NCBI RefSeq assembly: GCF_007859915.1
Contig: NZ_SJPM01000015.1
Span: 86,762-150,761 of the forward strand
Source of the DNA: Neorhodopirellula pilleata
Lineage (GTDB): Bacteria > Planctomycetota > Planctomycetia > Pirellulales > Pirellulaceae
DNA length: 64,000 nt
Direction: 5' to 3'
The notes under the pieces are model-generated. The model searched no databases. It saw only the letters and a program-made list of their open reading frames with translations, and was not told the DNA's origin. Positions 8,808 to 16,937 of this stretch are shown here, piece by piece (within the stretch, counting starts at the first letter, position 1; every line of letters starts with the position of its first letter). Made by a program: the position numbers and the translations under genes.

Positions 8808-9577
8808 AGCAGCTCGCTATCAAGTCCGTTCTTGGCGTCGTTTGGGTCGCGTGTCTCGTCTTTATCGACTCCGGCCATGGAACGCCAGGCCCTTTTGATT
8901 TCGTCGCCTTCATAGTCGGCAGCGTTTCGGCTTTGTCGTTCTGTTGGGTAGCGAGAAACGATAGCCGTGCGATCGGGATCGACCTTGTCGTGATCACGGT
9001 CGTTTCGGTCATTCTCGCGTCGACGGCCGACGCCCAAACGATGCCACCACGGCCGGCGAAGTATCAACTCGTCTTGGTCGACGAGCCGCCCGGCGTTGCC
9101 GATTGGTTCCGCGATCACGACGGCTTGCTCGCTCTCGCCAAACGATGCGATTGCTCGAGACTTCAATCTCGCAGCGATCTTTTTCGTTATCGCTATGCGA
9201 AGTCGATGCCGTCCGGATCGAGCCCGCCGGCGATCGTTTTCGCTCGTCCGGATTCCGGCGTTCTTTACGTTGCGACTCGCGACACGTTGCCGACGTCGGC
9301 CGATGCTCTTTATGCCGAGCTGCAGGCGTCATATCGTTTAGCCGGCGAAGGCCCTCACGCGAGCGAGATCTCGGCTCAGCGCGGCGACCGATGGCGGCCC
9401 GGCGATCGCTTGCGCGACACTCGCGATAAACTCGACACAGCCGGCGTCGCGATCGACCAGCTCGGCGAGATCGTCGCGCAGCTTCGCGAATCGACTTGGT
9501 TACTTAACGCGATCGCGGCCGGTTTGGCCGTCTTGATCGCAAACGCTCTCACCTCTCCCCGTGCCTCTCGATCATGA
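8804..9577 (+). CDS. Multi-spanning membrane protein
   Basis: 257 residues from ATG 8804, which overlaps the preceding stop. Hydrophobic segments lie at about 5-22, 33-52 and 58-78, with a final one near 232-250. Between them is a soluble ~150-residue region with KRCDC near residue 122 and a heptad-like stretch before the last helix (DTRDKLDTAGVAIDQLGEIV). No family was recognised. It belongs to a run of four exported or membrane proteins that could serve lysis or superinfection exclusion. Confidence 0.7.
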   Translation: MKQLAIKSVLGVVWVACLVFIDSGHGTPGPFDFVAFIVGSVSALSFCWVARNDSRAIGIDLVVITVVSVILASTADAQTMPPRPAKYQLVLVDEPPGVADWFRDHDGLLALAKRCDCSRLQSRSDLFRYRYAKSMPSGSSPPAIVFARPDSGVLYVATRDTLPTSADALYAELQASYRLAGEGPHASEISAQRGDRWRPGDRLRDTRDKLDTAGVAIDQLGEIVAQLRESTWLLNAIAAGLAVLIANALTSPRASRS

Positions 9578-9897
9578 CTATTACGCTAATCGTTTTCGCC
9601 TCGGTCCTTCTCGGTGTTATCGCGATTCGTCGCGGCATTCCGCAACGCATTTTCGGTGCATTGTTTGGTACGCCAGGCGTTCCCGGCCAATCGGCCGCCG
9701 CCGTCGCTCCGTCGCTCGTCGACCCGTGGGAAACTCGCATCGTCGCCGACGCCCTCGAGGCCCGTCGACGCGAGAAGAAACTCGACGCCGTGTTCGACGA
9801 GCTCGCCGAAGTGATCAACAACCGGCCGAAGGCGAACGTCCCGGCCAGTGTCGCCGCCGAGCCGCCCGCGAAAGCGGATTCATCCTCCGTCGTTTGA
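9574..9897 (+). CDS. Single-pass membrane protein
   Basis: 107 residues. An N-terminal helix (about 3-17) is followed by Arg-Arg, a Gly/Pro/Ala-rich linker and a charged helical segment (EARRREKKLDAVFDELAEVI). The predicted topology (short N-terminal anchor plus coiled coil) is what an inner-membrane spanin looks like, but no homology was recognised. The start overlaps the previous stop (ATGA). Confidence 0.65.
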   Translation: MTITLIVFASVLLGVIAIRRGIPQRIFGALFGTPGVPGQSAAAVAPSLVDPWETRIVADALEARRREKKLDAVFDELAEVINNRPKANVPASVAAEPPAKADSSSVV

Positions 9898-9906
9898 TCG
9901 TTCGCG

Positions 9907-10254
9907 ATGGCGGTTCCTGAAGCTCGCAAGTCGTGCGTGATTTGTCGCCGCTCGCATATCGGCCGTGGTTCACGCTGCGACGCCTGCAGGGGAACCCGCC
10001 AAGCAATCACGCCGGCCGTCGAGGCCCGCCCCACCGCCGCCCGTCGCGGCTACGGCCGCAATTGGCGACGAGCCGCGAAAGAGTTCTTAGCCGAACCCGC
10101 TAACCACATTTGCAAAGAATGCGGCGAACGGATCGCGAGCCAAGTCGACCACATCGTCCCCCATCGCGGCGACCCAAAACTCTTTTGGTCCCGATCGAAT
10201 TGGCAAGGCCTTTGCCATTCGTGCCACTCAAGAAAAACCGCTCGAGGAGCGTAG
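9907..10254 (+). CDS. HNH endonuclease
   Basis: 115 residues. Two zinc-binding CxxC pairs (C69/C72, C103/C106) frame the HNH core: D81-H82 in DHIVPH, N98, and H107 in CHSCH. An extra N-terminal CVIC...CDAC knuckle is present. HNH proteins of tailed phages often work with the terminase in genome cleavage. Here the gene is on the opposite strand to the terminase and inside the + block, so a packaging role is only likely. Confidence 0.88.
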   Translation: MAVPEARKSCVICRRSHIGRGSRCDACRGTRQAITPAVEARPTAARRGYGRNWRRAAKEFLAEPANHICKECGERIASQVDHIVPHRGDPKLFWSRSNWQGLCHSCHSRKTARGA

Positions 10255-10257
10255 GCG

Positions 10258-11031
10258 ATGGCTGTTAATTGCTTGGCTCCTGGGTCTTGCTGCGGTTGCG
10301 TCATCCAAACGCATGAGCTCGCGCGAAAGGTGTCCAAGAAACCGATTCGAATCTATTCGCTTTATCGTCACGAGTGGAGCGAGACCACGCGTTTTCGAAT
10401 CGGCTACCTCGTTACGCAATACCTCACGCCGGCCGATGATCCGTTCGGATTGCTCGGGCTTTATTCGAGCAATTACCAGTGGGACCCGTGGCAAACGTCG
10501 GCGACGTCGAGTCATCTCGAGACCGGAACGCTCGACGACGTCGTCGCGGTTTACGATGGTTCGAATGTTGACACCGGTTTCATCACGATCGAGTTTGGAT
10601 TCGACTACTCGCGGCCGGTCATCGAAACGCCGGGGCCGCATCCGACCGACCCGACGCTAGGTCTTCTCACTCGATCGCAACCTATGAAGCAATCCGATCG
10701 ACACGTTAGCCTCGGTTCCTTTCGGTCGGTCGCGGTTCTCGACTTCGATTCCGTTTGGTATTCGTCTCCCGATCCGACAACGGTCTTCATTGAATCGGGC
10801 GGAACGGGACTCACGGCCGCCGAACTTATCGAGCCTCGGGACTGGGCCTCGGTGTTCTCCGCGTCGCCTACCATCATCGACCCCGATAAATTTCTCGTTC
10901 CAACGCCGGGACAAGACTTTTCAACCGTCGCGGACGCGATCAACGCGGCCGCCGCCGGCGTTGACGTCACGACCCGGCGTTCGATCGACCCAATTAACCT
11001 CAATGGACCCCGGAGCGTGATTCTACTTTGA
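10258..11031 (+). CDS. Unknown protein, possible tail appendage
   Basis: 257 residues from ATG 10258. It has an early Cys cluster (CLAPGSCCGC), then Tyr/Trp-rich beta-type sequence. Near the C-terminus, GQDFSTVADAINAAAAG resembles the entry of pectin-lyase-like beta-helices, but the protein ends ~30 residues later. It is coupled to the next gene by a TTGA overlap. Tail tip or fibre function is inferred from composition and from the lack of other receptor-binding candidates. Confidence 0.65.
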   Translation: MAVNCLAPGSCCGCVIQTHELARKVSKKPIRIYSLYRHEWSETTRFRIGYLVTQYLTPADDPFGLLGLYSSNYQWDPWQTSATSSHLETGTLDDVVAVYDGSNVDTGFITIEFGFDYSRPVIETPGPHPTDPTLGLLTRSQPMKQSDRHVSLGSFRSVAVLDFDSVWYSSPDPTTVFIESGGTGLTAAELIEPRDWASVFSASPTIIDPDKFLVPTPGQDFSTVADAINAAAAGVDVTTRRSIDPINLNGPRSVILL

Positions 11032-12665
11032 CCGCTTTTCGAAACTTCGCTTACGTCGCGGATTATCTTCATTCGCCGACGCTCGAATCGATCGACGTCG
11101 ACGGCGTTCATAAGTTACAGACTCGATCGGCGTTGCCTTCGATCCCGATTAAGATTGATGCGTCGTCGATGCGTATGATCGAGTTCCTTGATCCAACGTC
11201 CGGCGATGTCTTATCGACGATCGAGATCCGGACCGCCGACGATCAAAGCGACCTATACGTCGACAACGTTCTCGTTAGAACGATCAACCTTCAATCCCAA
11301 ACGTTCGGATCGATCATCTTGCGTTCGGGATCGCTGCAGATTCACGGCGTCAACTTCCGCAGGATCGGCGACGTTGTTTTCGACGACTTCGACGCGGCCG
11401 CCGATCCTCACGAGCTCGACGAGTTCGGAGATCCGATCGCGGATCATTACACGGGCTCGCTCGATCTCCCGGTCGACTGGGCGAACCGATCGATCCTCTT
11501 GCGAGTGACGCCGTACACGCCGGCCGATCCTTGGAGCGAACTCGAGACTTGGCCGACGATCACCGTTTCGCAGATTCGCGACCCTCGCGTCGATAATCGC
11601 CAGGACTGCCCCGACGCGGTGATCTGTCCGTTATTCGCTCCGTTCGGCGTCGCCGGTTGGCGGCTTGAATCGCAGACTATCGATCGGTCCGGATCTCGCG
11701 ACGAGATCCTTCGCGAGATCTTCCAGAAATTCGATCACTGCGAAACGGCGATCGATCAGCTCGTTAGAACGTCGCCGACGGCGGCCGTCCAATTGCACGC
11801 AACCGGAGCGGGTTTCGACGACGGCTCCGGCGTCCAAACGGTCGAGTTCTTCGGGGCGAAGATCGCACCCGACGCGATCGCCAGCGTCGACCTATTCGAC
11901 GCGTCGACGCAATTGCGATTCGAGGAAACGGCCGGAAAGTTATTCGCGATCGCTGACGTCGTGTTCAGGTATCCCGCCGGCGTCGCCGAGCGATCGCCGG
12001 TCGGTGCGTTAGAGACCGACGACTTGAGCGAGATTCGATCGATCACGCCACTTGGGATCGGCCTCGACTTAATGGGCGGCGTTGTTGCTCAAAGTCCCGA
12101 CGTCGTGTTCTCGAGCCTATCGTCGATGCCGGCCGATGTCACGTATTTGCAAACGCCGGTCGGCTCGATTCAATTCGTCGAGGACAAGGCTTACGATCAC
12201 AGCGTATCGCTTAACCTTAACTTTCGATCCGCTTCGGCAACCTTTCGTCGCGAGATCTTGGCGACCGATACGTCGATCGAGTTCACGGCCGACGACCTTG
12301 ACGGCGATATCGTCGACACGGATTCGCTCGAGGTATTGAACCCGGCCGCGTTGCCGTACTTCCGGCCGACCGCTCTCGAGTTTCGCGGCCTTCGTGTCTA
12401 CGCTCTCGTCGTTAGCGTTTTCGGGTTCGGCAGCTCGGCGCAAGTCGAAGAGCAGGCTTTTAACGCCTACGCGATTGACACGAACGCCTTCGAGTCGGTC
12501 ACTCTTCCGAACAACGTCTATTTCGCCGAGTTTGGTCCCGGTCAAGAGATCGACGGTTTCGATCGTTATCGACTTGGCGGCGGTTGGCGCGAGTGGCGAT
12601 TTTTGCCGACGTTCGCGGCCGAGACGCTCGATCTAACTTCGTTGCGAATGCGGTTCGCGAGATGA
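11028..12665 (+). CDS. Large beta-rich protein, possible tail fibre/baseplate
   Basis: 545 residues from a TTG start at 11028 that overlaps the previous stop. It is Asp-, Ile- and Val-rich with repeated short beta strands, with no signal peptide, membrane segment or catalytic motif that I can identify. It is the largest protein of the + block and is translationally coupled at both ends. A virion appendage role is inferred. An unrecognised enzyme cannot be excluded. Confidence 0.7.
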   Translation: MTAFRNFAYVADYLHSPTLESIDVDGVHKLQTRSALPSIPIKIDASSMRMIEFLDPTSGDVLSTIEIRTADDQSDLYVDNVLVRTINLQSQTFGSIILRSGSLQIHGVNFRRIGDVVFDDFDAAADPHELDEFGDPIADHYTGSLDLPVDWANRSILLRVTPYTPADPWSELETWPTITVSQIRDPRVDNRQDCPDAVICPLFAPFGVAGWRLESQTIDRSGSRDEILREIFQKFDHCETAIDQLVRTSPTAAVQLHATGAGFDDGSGVQTVEFFGAKIAPDAIASVDLFDASTQLRFEETAGKLFAIADVVFRYPAGVAERSPVGALETDDLSEIRSITPLGIGLDLMGGVVAQSPDVVFSSLSSMPADVTYLQTPVGSIQFVEDKAYDHSVSLNLNFRSASATFRREILATDTSIEFTADDLDGDIVDTDSLEVLNPAALPYFRPTALEFRGLRVYALVVSVFGFGSSAQVEEQAFNAYAIDTNAFESVTLPNNVYFAEFGPGQEIDGFDRYRLGGGWREWRFLPTFAAETLDLTSLRMRFAR

Positions 12666-12889
12666 TCGCACGCGGGCCGATCGATCGCGATCACTTCAAG
12701 CGATCGCATCCGATATGCCTTTCGAATCAATGCCAACACTTCGGACCTTATAACGACGACGGCGACTCCGGATGTCTTTTGCTTCGCGAGCTTTTCAACG
12801 TTTGCCCCTCGCGAATCGGTCAACACTTACTGCACGGCGGCGGATGCGTTAACGACCCGCCGCTCTTCCCGCCGGCGTCGGCCGATTAG
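12662..12889 (+). CDS. Small Cys/His-rich protein
   Basis: 75 residues from ATG 12662, overlapping the previous stop (ATGA). Cysteines at CLSNQC, GCLL, NVC and GGC, with several His, suggest a bound metal. It is the last gene of the + block. Its stop converges with that of the minus gene ending at 12886, the two overlapping by 4 bases. Function unknown. Confidence 0.65.
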   Translation: MIARGPIDRDHFKRSHPICLSNQCQHFGPYNDDGDSGCLLLRELFNVCPSRIGQHLLHGGGCVNDPPLFPPASAD

Positions 12890-13167
12890 CCTTGACCCAT
12901 TCGGGCCTTCTTCTTTCGCCAATCTTCGACGATTTGGCGGGCTTCGGCGATGCTCATCGTTGCGCCTTCGCCGGAGTCGACCAGGACGTCGTTCTCGAGG
13001 ATCAACCAATCGCCCGTGCTCCATATCTCGACGACCCAAAAACGACGACCAGGCGGCTTGTAAGCCGACGCGTCATAAGTCGACGGATCGGGCAACGGCA
13101 ACAGCTCGCCGCTGAACCCGTAGCATTGCTTCCGCCACTCGAGGAACGGCTTTTCGTTCTTTCTCAT
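12886..13167 (-). CDS. Small unknown protein
   Basis: 93 residues from ATG 13167, chosen because it overlaps the upstream stop (ATGA). Trp/Tyr-rich middle (RRFWVVEIWSTGDWLILEND) and a basic C-terminus. It is the last gene of the minus early operon. No family recognised. Confidence 0.6.
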   Translation of the reverse strand: MRKNEKPFLEWRKQCYGFSGELLPLPDPSTYDASAYKPPGRRFWVVEIWSTGDWLILENDVLVDSGEGATMSIAEARQIVEDWRKKKARMGQG

Positions 13168-13613
13168 CCTAGGCAACCTTCGTTCGATTGCGAGTCGAGC
13201 TCGATCGCCTTGGCAAGCCACAGCAACGCCTGACGCGTTCGGCGATTGCGACCGCCGCCGATCCCCGTTCGAATCCGAATCGATGGGAACGGGTCCAGGT
13301 TCTCGGCGGTCCTCTCCTCGTCATGGTACGCGTGCATTCCCACGTACACATCACCTTGGTTATCGACCATGACGTTCATTTGAGACCCGCAGCGATTCCC
13401 GTCGTCGTCGCATAGGATCTCATATCGTTTCATCGCCTCGAGGCCTTCCGGCCAATGAGGTTTGAAAACCTTCGGTTCCTTCATGGCCGCTCGTTTCTCG
13501 GCATATTCAAGGCGAATCCCCATTAACGTCACTCGATCGTGAATCATTCCAACGGGTACGTTGTAAGTGTCGAGCACTTTGTGAGCTGACTTCTCGCTAA
13601 GACTTCGCGTCAT
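13164..13613 (-). CDS. Conserved-looking phage protein of unknown function
   Basis: 149 residues. The C-terminal stretch IRIRTGIGGGRNRRTRQALL, followed by a helix, recalls a motif found in small phage early proteins. The middle holds DNQGDVYVGM. It overlaps both neighbours by 4 bp. Function not recognised. Confidence 0.65.
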   Translation of the reverse strand: MTRSLSEKSAHKVLDTYNVPVGMIHDRVTLMGIRLEYAEKRAAMKEPKVFKPHWPEGLEAMKRYEILCDDDGNRCGSQMNVMVDNQGDVYVGMHAYHDEERTAENLDPFPSIRIRTGIGGGRNRRTRQALLWLAKAIELDSQSNEGCLG

Positions 13614-13924
13614 TGCCCCACCCCTAGTTCCTTCAGAGCGTTCGCGATTCCTTCGGTCGTTTGATCGAGATTGTTTTCGTTGTATTCAACGAATCGATCG
13701 ACCACTCTCGCGAGCTTCTCCGGGATCTTCGTTCCCGGTCTCACTACCGCAATGATCGGCTTATCTAGCAAGACGGCGATTCCAGTCTCGACGGCAAACT
13801 TCACATCGAACTTGCTAGGATCGGACGCGATCGAGACGACCACGCGAGAGCGTTCGATCATTGGTATCAGCTCTTTTCGGATTCGAAAAAACCAACGTTG
13901 AAAATCCTGATTTGCTTTAGTCAC
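13610..13924 (-). CDS. Nucleoside 2-deoxyribosyltransferase-like protein
   Basis: 104 residues from GTG 13924, preceded by AAGGGA. The core SRVVVSIASDP, then FAVETGIAVLLDKPIIAV, is the Rossmann-like pattern of the nucleoside deoxyribosyltransferase/TIR-like superfamily. Glu46 takes the position of the catalytic Glu and KPII follows it. At 104 residues it is short for the enzyme (usually ~150) and lacks an obvious N-terminal substrate loop. Roles in nucleotide salvage or in countering host defence are possible; both are inference. Confidence 0.5.
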   Translation of the reverse strand: MTKANQDFQRWFFRIRKELIPMIERSRVVVSIASDPSKFDVKFAVETGIAVLLDKPIIAVVRPGTKIPEKLARVVDRFVEYNENNLDQTTEGIANALKELGVGQ

Positions 13925-13942
13925 CGGGTTGCTTCCCTTTGG

Positions 13943-15043
13943 TTAGCGGATCGATACCAGCTCGGCGAACAGTCGCCGCGCTGCGGTTTGGGTGGTTCGT
14001 TCGTTGGGTCGGGTCTGCACCGGGGCGGCTTTCACGCTTGCGGCGATCGCGGCGTCGTGATCGCTCTTGACACGCCGCACCGGTGGGACGGCCGGATAGC
14101 CGTTTTTCATCCGGACGCGTGAGAGCAGGCGAGCCAGGCCGTCAGAATCGAGCTCTAGGCGTTCGGCCAGCTTGCACCGAAACAGGCCGACGCGAGATCG
14201 CTTGCCGAAGTCACGAGCGACCCGGGCGGCCGTCATCGCATCGGCTTCGGCGATCAGGCCGGCGTCGAGGGCGGCGGCGACTCGCCAAACGGTTTGAACA
14301 TCGCCGGCCGGCCATTCGTTCCGAGACCCGAGAGCGTCGAGGAGTCGGACGCACGTCGGCACGGTCGCGTCGGCCGTGGTCGAAAATTCCAACCTCGAAA
14401 ATTCATGGTCCTCCGCGCCCTCGGTTTTGCCTTTCGGTTCGCCATCCTCAAGGAAGAGAGGACCGGAATCTTTAGGAAAGGAATATAAAGCAGTTTGATT
14501 TTTGATTTGTCCCGGTTCTGTCCGGGTCAGTGTCCCGGTTCTGTCCGGCCCATTGTCCGGGTCAGTGTCCGGGCCGTTGTCCGGGTCAGTGTCCGGCTTT
14601 TGCGCTCGCTCCAAGAGCGGCGAATCGCCGACGATCACGGCCCGGTTTAGCTCGATCGTCAGTCGCGATTTGTGGCCGCGCCCGCGTCGGCCGCTTGGGA
14701 CGACACACTCGAACGTCACCATCCCGTCGGCCTGCAGCTCGGCGAGCGCACGGCGGACGATCCGGCGGCGGGATTCGATGTTGTCGCTCGATGTTGCCAA
14801 CTCGCGATCGCTCGCGAGTCGATCGAGCTCCCACTCGATCGACTCCCAACCGGTCGCGACCTTGGCGATGATGATCCCGACGGACCAGTAGGACGTTCCC
14901 TCGGTGTAGCCGGCTCGCTCGAGGCAATCCTTCATCGCGGCGATTCGTTCGCGACAGAGTCGCTTACGCGTTTCCGCTTCGCGTTGGGCCTCCTCGGCCG
15001 CGTCGATCAACGGCCGTTCGCTTCCATTCGTTCCACGCGTCAA
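13943..15043 (-). CDS. Replication initiator-like protein with internal iterons
   Basis: 366 residues from TTG 15043 (TTGA overlap with the upstream stop). The N-terminal half has a winged-helix-like region (IVRRALAELQADGMVTFE) followed by basic residues. The middle is a low-complexity DTDPDNGP repeat encoded by DNA repeats at 14508-14601. The C-terminal half is helical and basic. An N-terminal DNA-binding domain plus iterons within the gene is the lambda O/ori arrangement, so an initiator role is inferred. Confidence 0.65.
   Translation of the reverse strand: MTRGTNGSERPLIDAAEEAQREAETRKRLCRERIAAMKDCLERAGYTEGTSYWSVGIIIAKVATGWESIEWELDRLASDRELATSSDNIESRRRIVRRALAELQADGMVTFECVVPSGRRGRGHKSRLTIELNRAVIVGDSPLLERAQKPDTDPDNGPDTDPDNGPDRTGTLTRTEPGQIKNQTALYSFPKDSGPLFLEDGEPKGKTEGAEDHEFSRLEFSTTADATVPTCVRLLDALGSRNEWPAGDVQTVWRVAAALDAGLIAEADAMTAARVARDFGKRSRVGLFRCKLAERLELDSDGLARLLSRVRMKNGYPAVPPVRRVKSDHDAAIAASVKAAPVQTRPNERTTQTAARRLFAELVSIR
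14463..14601. other. Candidate replication origin: iterons plus AT-rich tract
   Basis: Eight head-to-tail units of 11-12 bp, each starting TGTCCSGG, occupy 14508-14601 (unit starts 14508, 14519, 14531, 14542, 14554, 14566, 14578, 14590). The flank 14463-14507 is conspicuously AT-rich (TTTAGGAAAGGAATATAAAG, then TTTGATTTTTGATTT). Both lie inside the initiator-like gene. Confidence 0.6.
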
Positions 15044-15384
15044 AATAAAGCCTCCTGACGCGAGTCGATCGATTCACGTTTCGGCCGCTTCGTTTCACGT
15101 TTCGGCCGCTTCGTTTCACGTTTCGGCCGCTTCGCGTCACGCTTGGGCCGTTTCGCGTCTCGGGGCGGCGATTGCATCGCATAGGCCAGCGTCGACCAGA
15201 ACACGGTACTTCGGCCGTCGGCGAGCAACACGGACACGCCCCAACGCTCTTGATCGTCGCCGCGAAGTTCCGCGTCGGTTAGGAATCGGCCGACCGCTCG
15301 GACGATCACGCCCTTTCGATCGGCCCGAATACGCTGCGCGAGCGAGACCGCTTCATCGAAGTCCATTCGATCGGCGTCGTTCAT
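15040..15384 (-). CDS. Small protein with repeated basic KRPKR tail
   Basis: 114 residues from ATG 15384. A ~75-residue N-terminal domain (LLADGRSTVFWSTLAYA) precedes a tail of five near-identical units containing KRPKR, encoded by 21-bp DNA repeats. RPKR-type tails bind DNA minor grooves or RNA. Position just upstream of the initiator suggests a replication or nucleoid role (inference). Overlaps both neighbours by 4 bp. Confidence 0.65.
   Translation of the reverse strand: MNDADRMDFDEAVSLAQRIRADRKGVIVRAVGRFLTDAELRGDDQERWGVSVLLADGRSTVFWSTLAYAMQSPPRDAKRPKRDAKRPKRETKRPKRETKRPKRESIDSRQEALF
15073..15162. repeat. 21-bp tandem repeat coding basic tail
   Basis: Units with 21-bp period begin at 15073, 15094, 15115 and 15136, with a partial one at 15157. 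The first three are nearly identical (TTCACGTTTCGGCCGCTTCG) and later ones diverge. The 7-codon period keeps the frame. Confidence 0.85.
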
Positions 15385-15842
15385 TTGACCCTCGCTTTCC
15401 GTTCCGACGGCACGCGAGCGAACAAAGGCGAGATCGGCGGCAATGAATGACCCTTGTCGAAGAACGCTCTCACGTCGGCCAGGCGGCCGTCGATCACGAG
15501 CGCCAAGTCGCTATCGAGCTGCTTCATCTCATGGGCGATGTCGTCGTTATCTCGCTGATCGTCTGGGCCGAAACTCCCGCGTCGGTCGGCTCGAAACTCA
15601 GAGAATTGCAGCTCGACGATCCCCTGCAGGTCGGCGTACCGCTCGCGAACGGCCGTCGCCGACTTGATTAGCTCCTTGCCGATGTTTTTATCGGCGACCA
15701 TCGCGGCCAGGATCTCCGCCATTCGTTCGAATCGAATCTTCGCTCTTGATCGCAATTGAATCAGCGAGCGACGTCGGCCGTCTGTCAGAACCGGGAACCC
15801 GATGTCGGCACTCGAGCCGACCGGTTTGGTGAATTGAATCAC
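15381..15842 (-). CDS. Unknown protein, predicted helical
   Basis: 153 residues from GTG 15842, overlapping the exonuclease stop (GTGA). Mostly charged helical sequence with no motif recognised. Lies between the exonuclease and the KRPKR protein in the replication operon, so a recombination or replication accessory role is possible. A single-strand-binding role cannot be supported from sequence. Confidence 0.6.
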   Translation of the reverse strand: MIQFTKPVGSSADIGFPVLTDGRRRSLIQLRSRAKIRFERMAEILAAMVADKNIGKELIKSATAVRERYADLQGIVELQFSEFRADRRGSFGPDDQRDNDDIAHEMKQLDSDLALVIDGRLADVRAFFDKGHSLPPISPLFARVPSERKARVK

Positions 15843-16657
15843 GCCGGTACCTCCATTTCCATCATGGCCGCGCTGATCGGTACGTCGCTACGCAGCGTGA
15901 CGAGCTCTCGCATCAAGTCGAGTGTTCCGTCCTCTCGAGCGGCTAACACCTTCTTTTCTGGCATAGGGACCTTCGCCAGTTTGACGGCTTGTTGACATAG
16001 GTTATCGATCGTCCCGTATCGACTCAGCAGCTCCGCCGCGTGTTCCTCACCTATGCCACGGACGCCCGGCACTTTGTCGCCAGGATCGCCGCGCAATGTT
16101 TGGTACTCAATCCACTGTTCAGCGAGCGCACCTAATACCGGTCGGCCGTCATCGTTCAGTTTCGCCATATCACGCTCCGTCAGAAATTCGCCGTTCAGCC
16201 GATCGCCCGTTCTCGATAGCTGGGTGCATTGAGTCACGCGGCCGGCCAGCAACAATTGACGCAGGTCCTTATCGCTACTGAACAACACGACGCGACGGTC
16301 GACCATCAACGCACCGTTAACGACGGTCGCGAGCACGTCGTCGGCTTCGAACGTCGAGACCGTCACGCAGTCGACGCACTCGTCGTAACAAGCACGCTTC
16401 GCCGACTCGATCGCGTGCTCGAGGCCCTCGGGTTTTGGTCCTCGGTTGCTTTTATAGTTCGCGTACAGATCACGCCGGAATGATGTTCCGTCGTCGGGAT
16501 CGAACGCGACAATGATTCGTTCAGGCATCCACTGACGATTGAGACACTCGAGCCGGCGGCGGAATCGTGAGCCGGTTATGTCGCCCGTGCAAACGTCTTT
16601 GAAAACGAGGTTCGTCCCGTCGACGGCGAACCAGCAATCGGCATAGCGGCTATCCAT
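15839..16657 (-). CDS. FEN-type 5'-3' exonuclease
   Basis: 272 residues, close to T5 D15 and the Pol I N-terminal domain. Motifs in order: VDGTN near the start, FDPDDGTSFRRDLYANYKSN (helical-arch region), EADD, SSDKDLRQL, and GDPGDKVPGVRGIG (helix-hairpin-helix plus metal ligands). It removes flaps and RNA primers. No DNA polymerase is encoded nearby, so the phage likely uses the host enzyme. ATG 16657 is used; the gene overlaps the next upstream one by 8 bp. Confidence 0.93.
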   Translation of the reverse strand: MDSRYADCWFAVDGTNLVFKDVCTGDITGSRFRRRLECLNRQWMPERIIVAFDPDDGTSFRRDLYANYKSNRGPKPEGLEHAIESAKRACYDECVDCVTVSTFEADDVLATVVNGALMVDRRVVLFSSDKDLRQLLLAGRVTQCTQLSRTGDRLNGEFLTERDMAKLNDDGRPVLGALAEQWIEYQTLRGDPGDKVPGVRGIGEEHAAELLSRYGTIDNLCQQAVKLAKVPMPEKKVLAAREDGTLDLMRELVTLRSDVPISAAMMEMEVPA

Positions 16658-16937
16658 GACGCACCGCCTTTCGGTCGGCTTCGATCAACGCCAGGAGATC
16701 CTCGATCTGCGATAGCTTTTCCGAGTTACCCGAATCGGTCGCGGCGAACGTGAAAGCACCATCGACGACGAGCATCCAATCGGCATGATTCTCGATCTTG
16801 AGTCGATCGCGGAAGTCGCCGAGCTTACGGCCTTCGGCGATCAACCGGATCGGCGTGTAGGGATTCGTGATCATTCGATCGGGAAGGTTTGCGACCATGT
16901 TCTCGATTCGATTGACAGTTTGCTCTTTGGTTATCAT
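16650..16937 (-). CDS. Small unknown protein
   Basis: 95 residues from ATG 16937 (ATGA overlap with the CsrA-domain gene). N-terminal helix with basic and hydrophobic residues, then beta-type DWMLVVDGAFTFAAT and an acidic C-terminal helix. No family recognised. Confidence 0.6.
   Translation of the reverse strand: MITKEQTVNRIENMVANLPDRMITNPYTPIRLIAEGRKLGDFRDRLKIENHADWMLVVDGAFTFAATDSGNSEKLSQIEDLLALIEADRKAVRHG

Noticed and set aside
14508..14601. CRISPR-like array
   Set aside because: Units are 11-12 bp without spacers and lie inside a coding frame; they are iterons or coding repeats.
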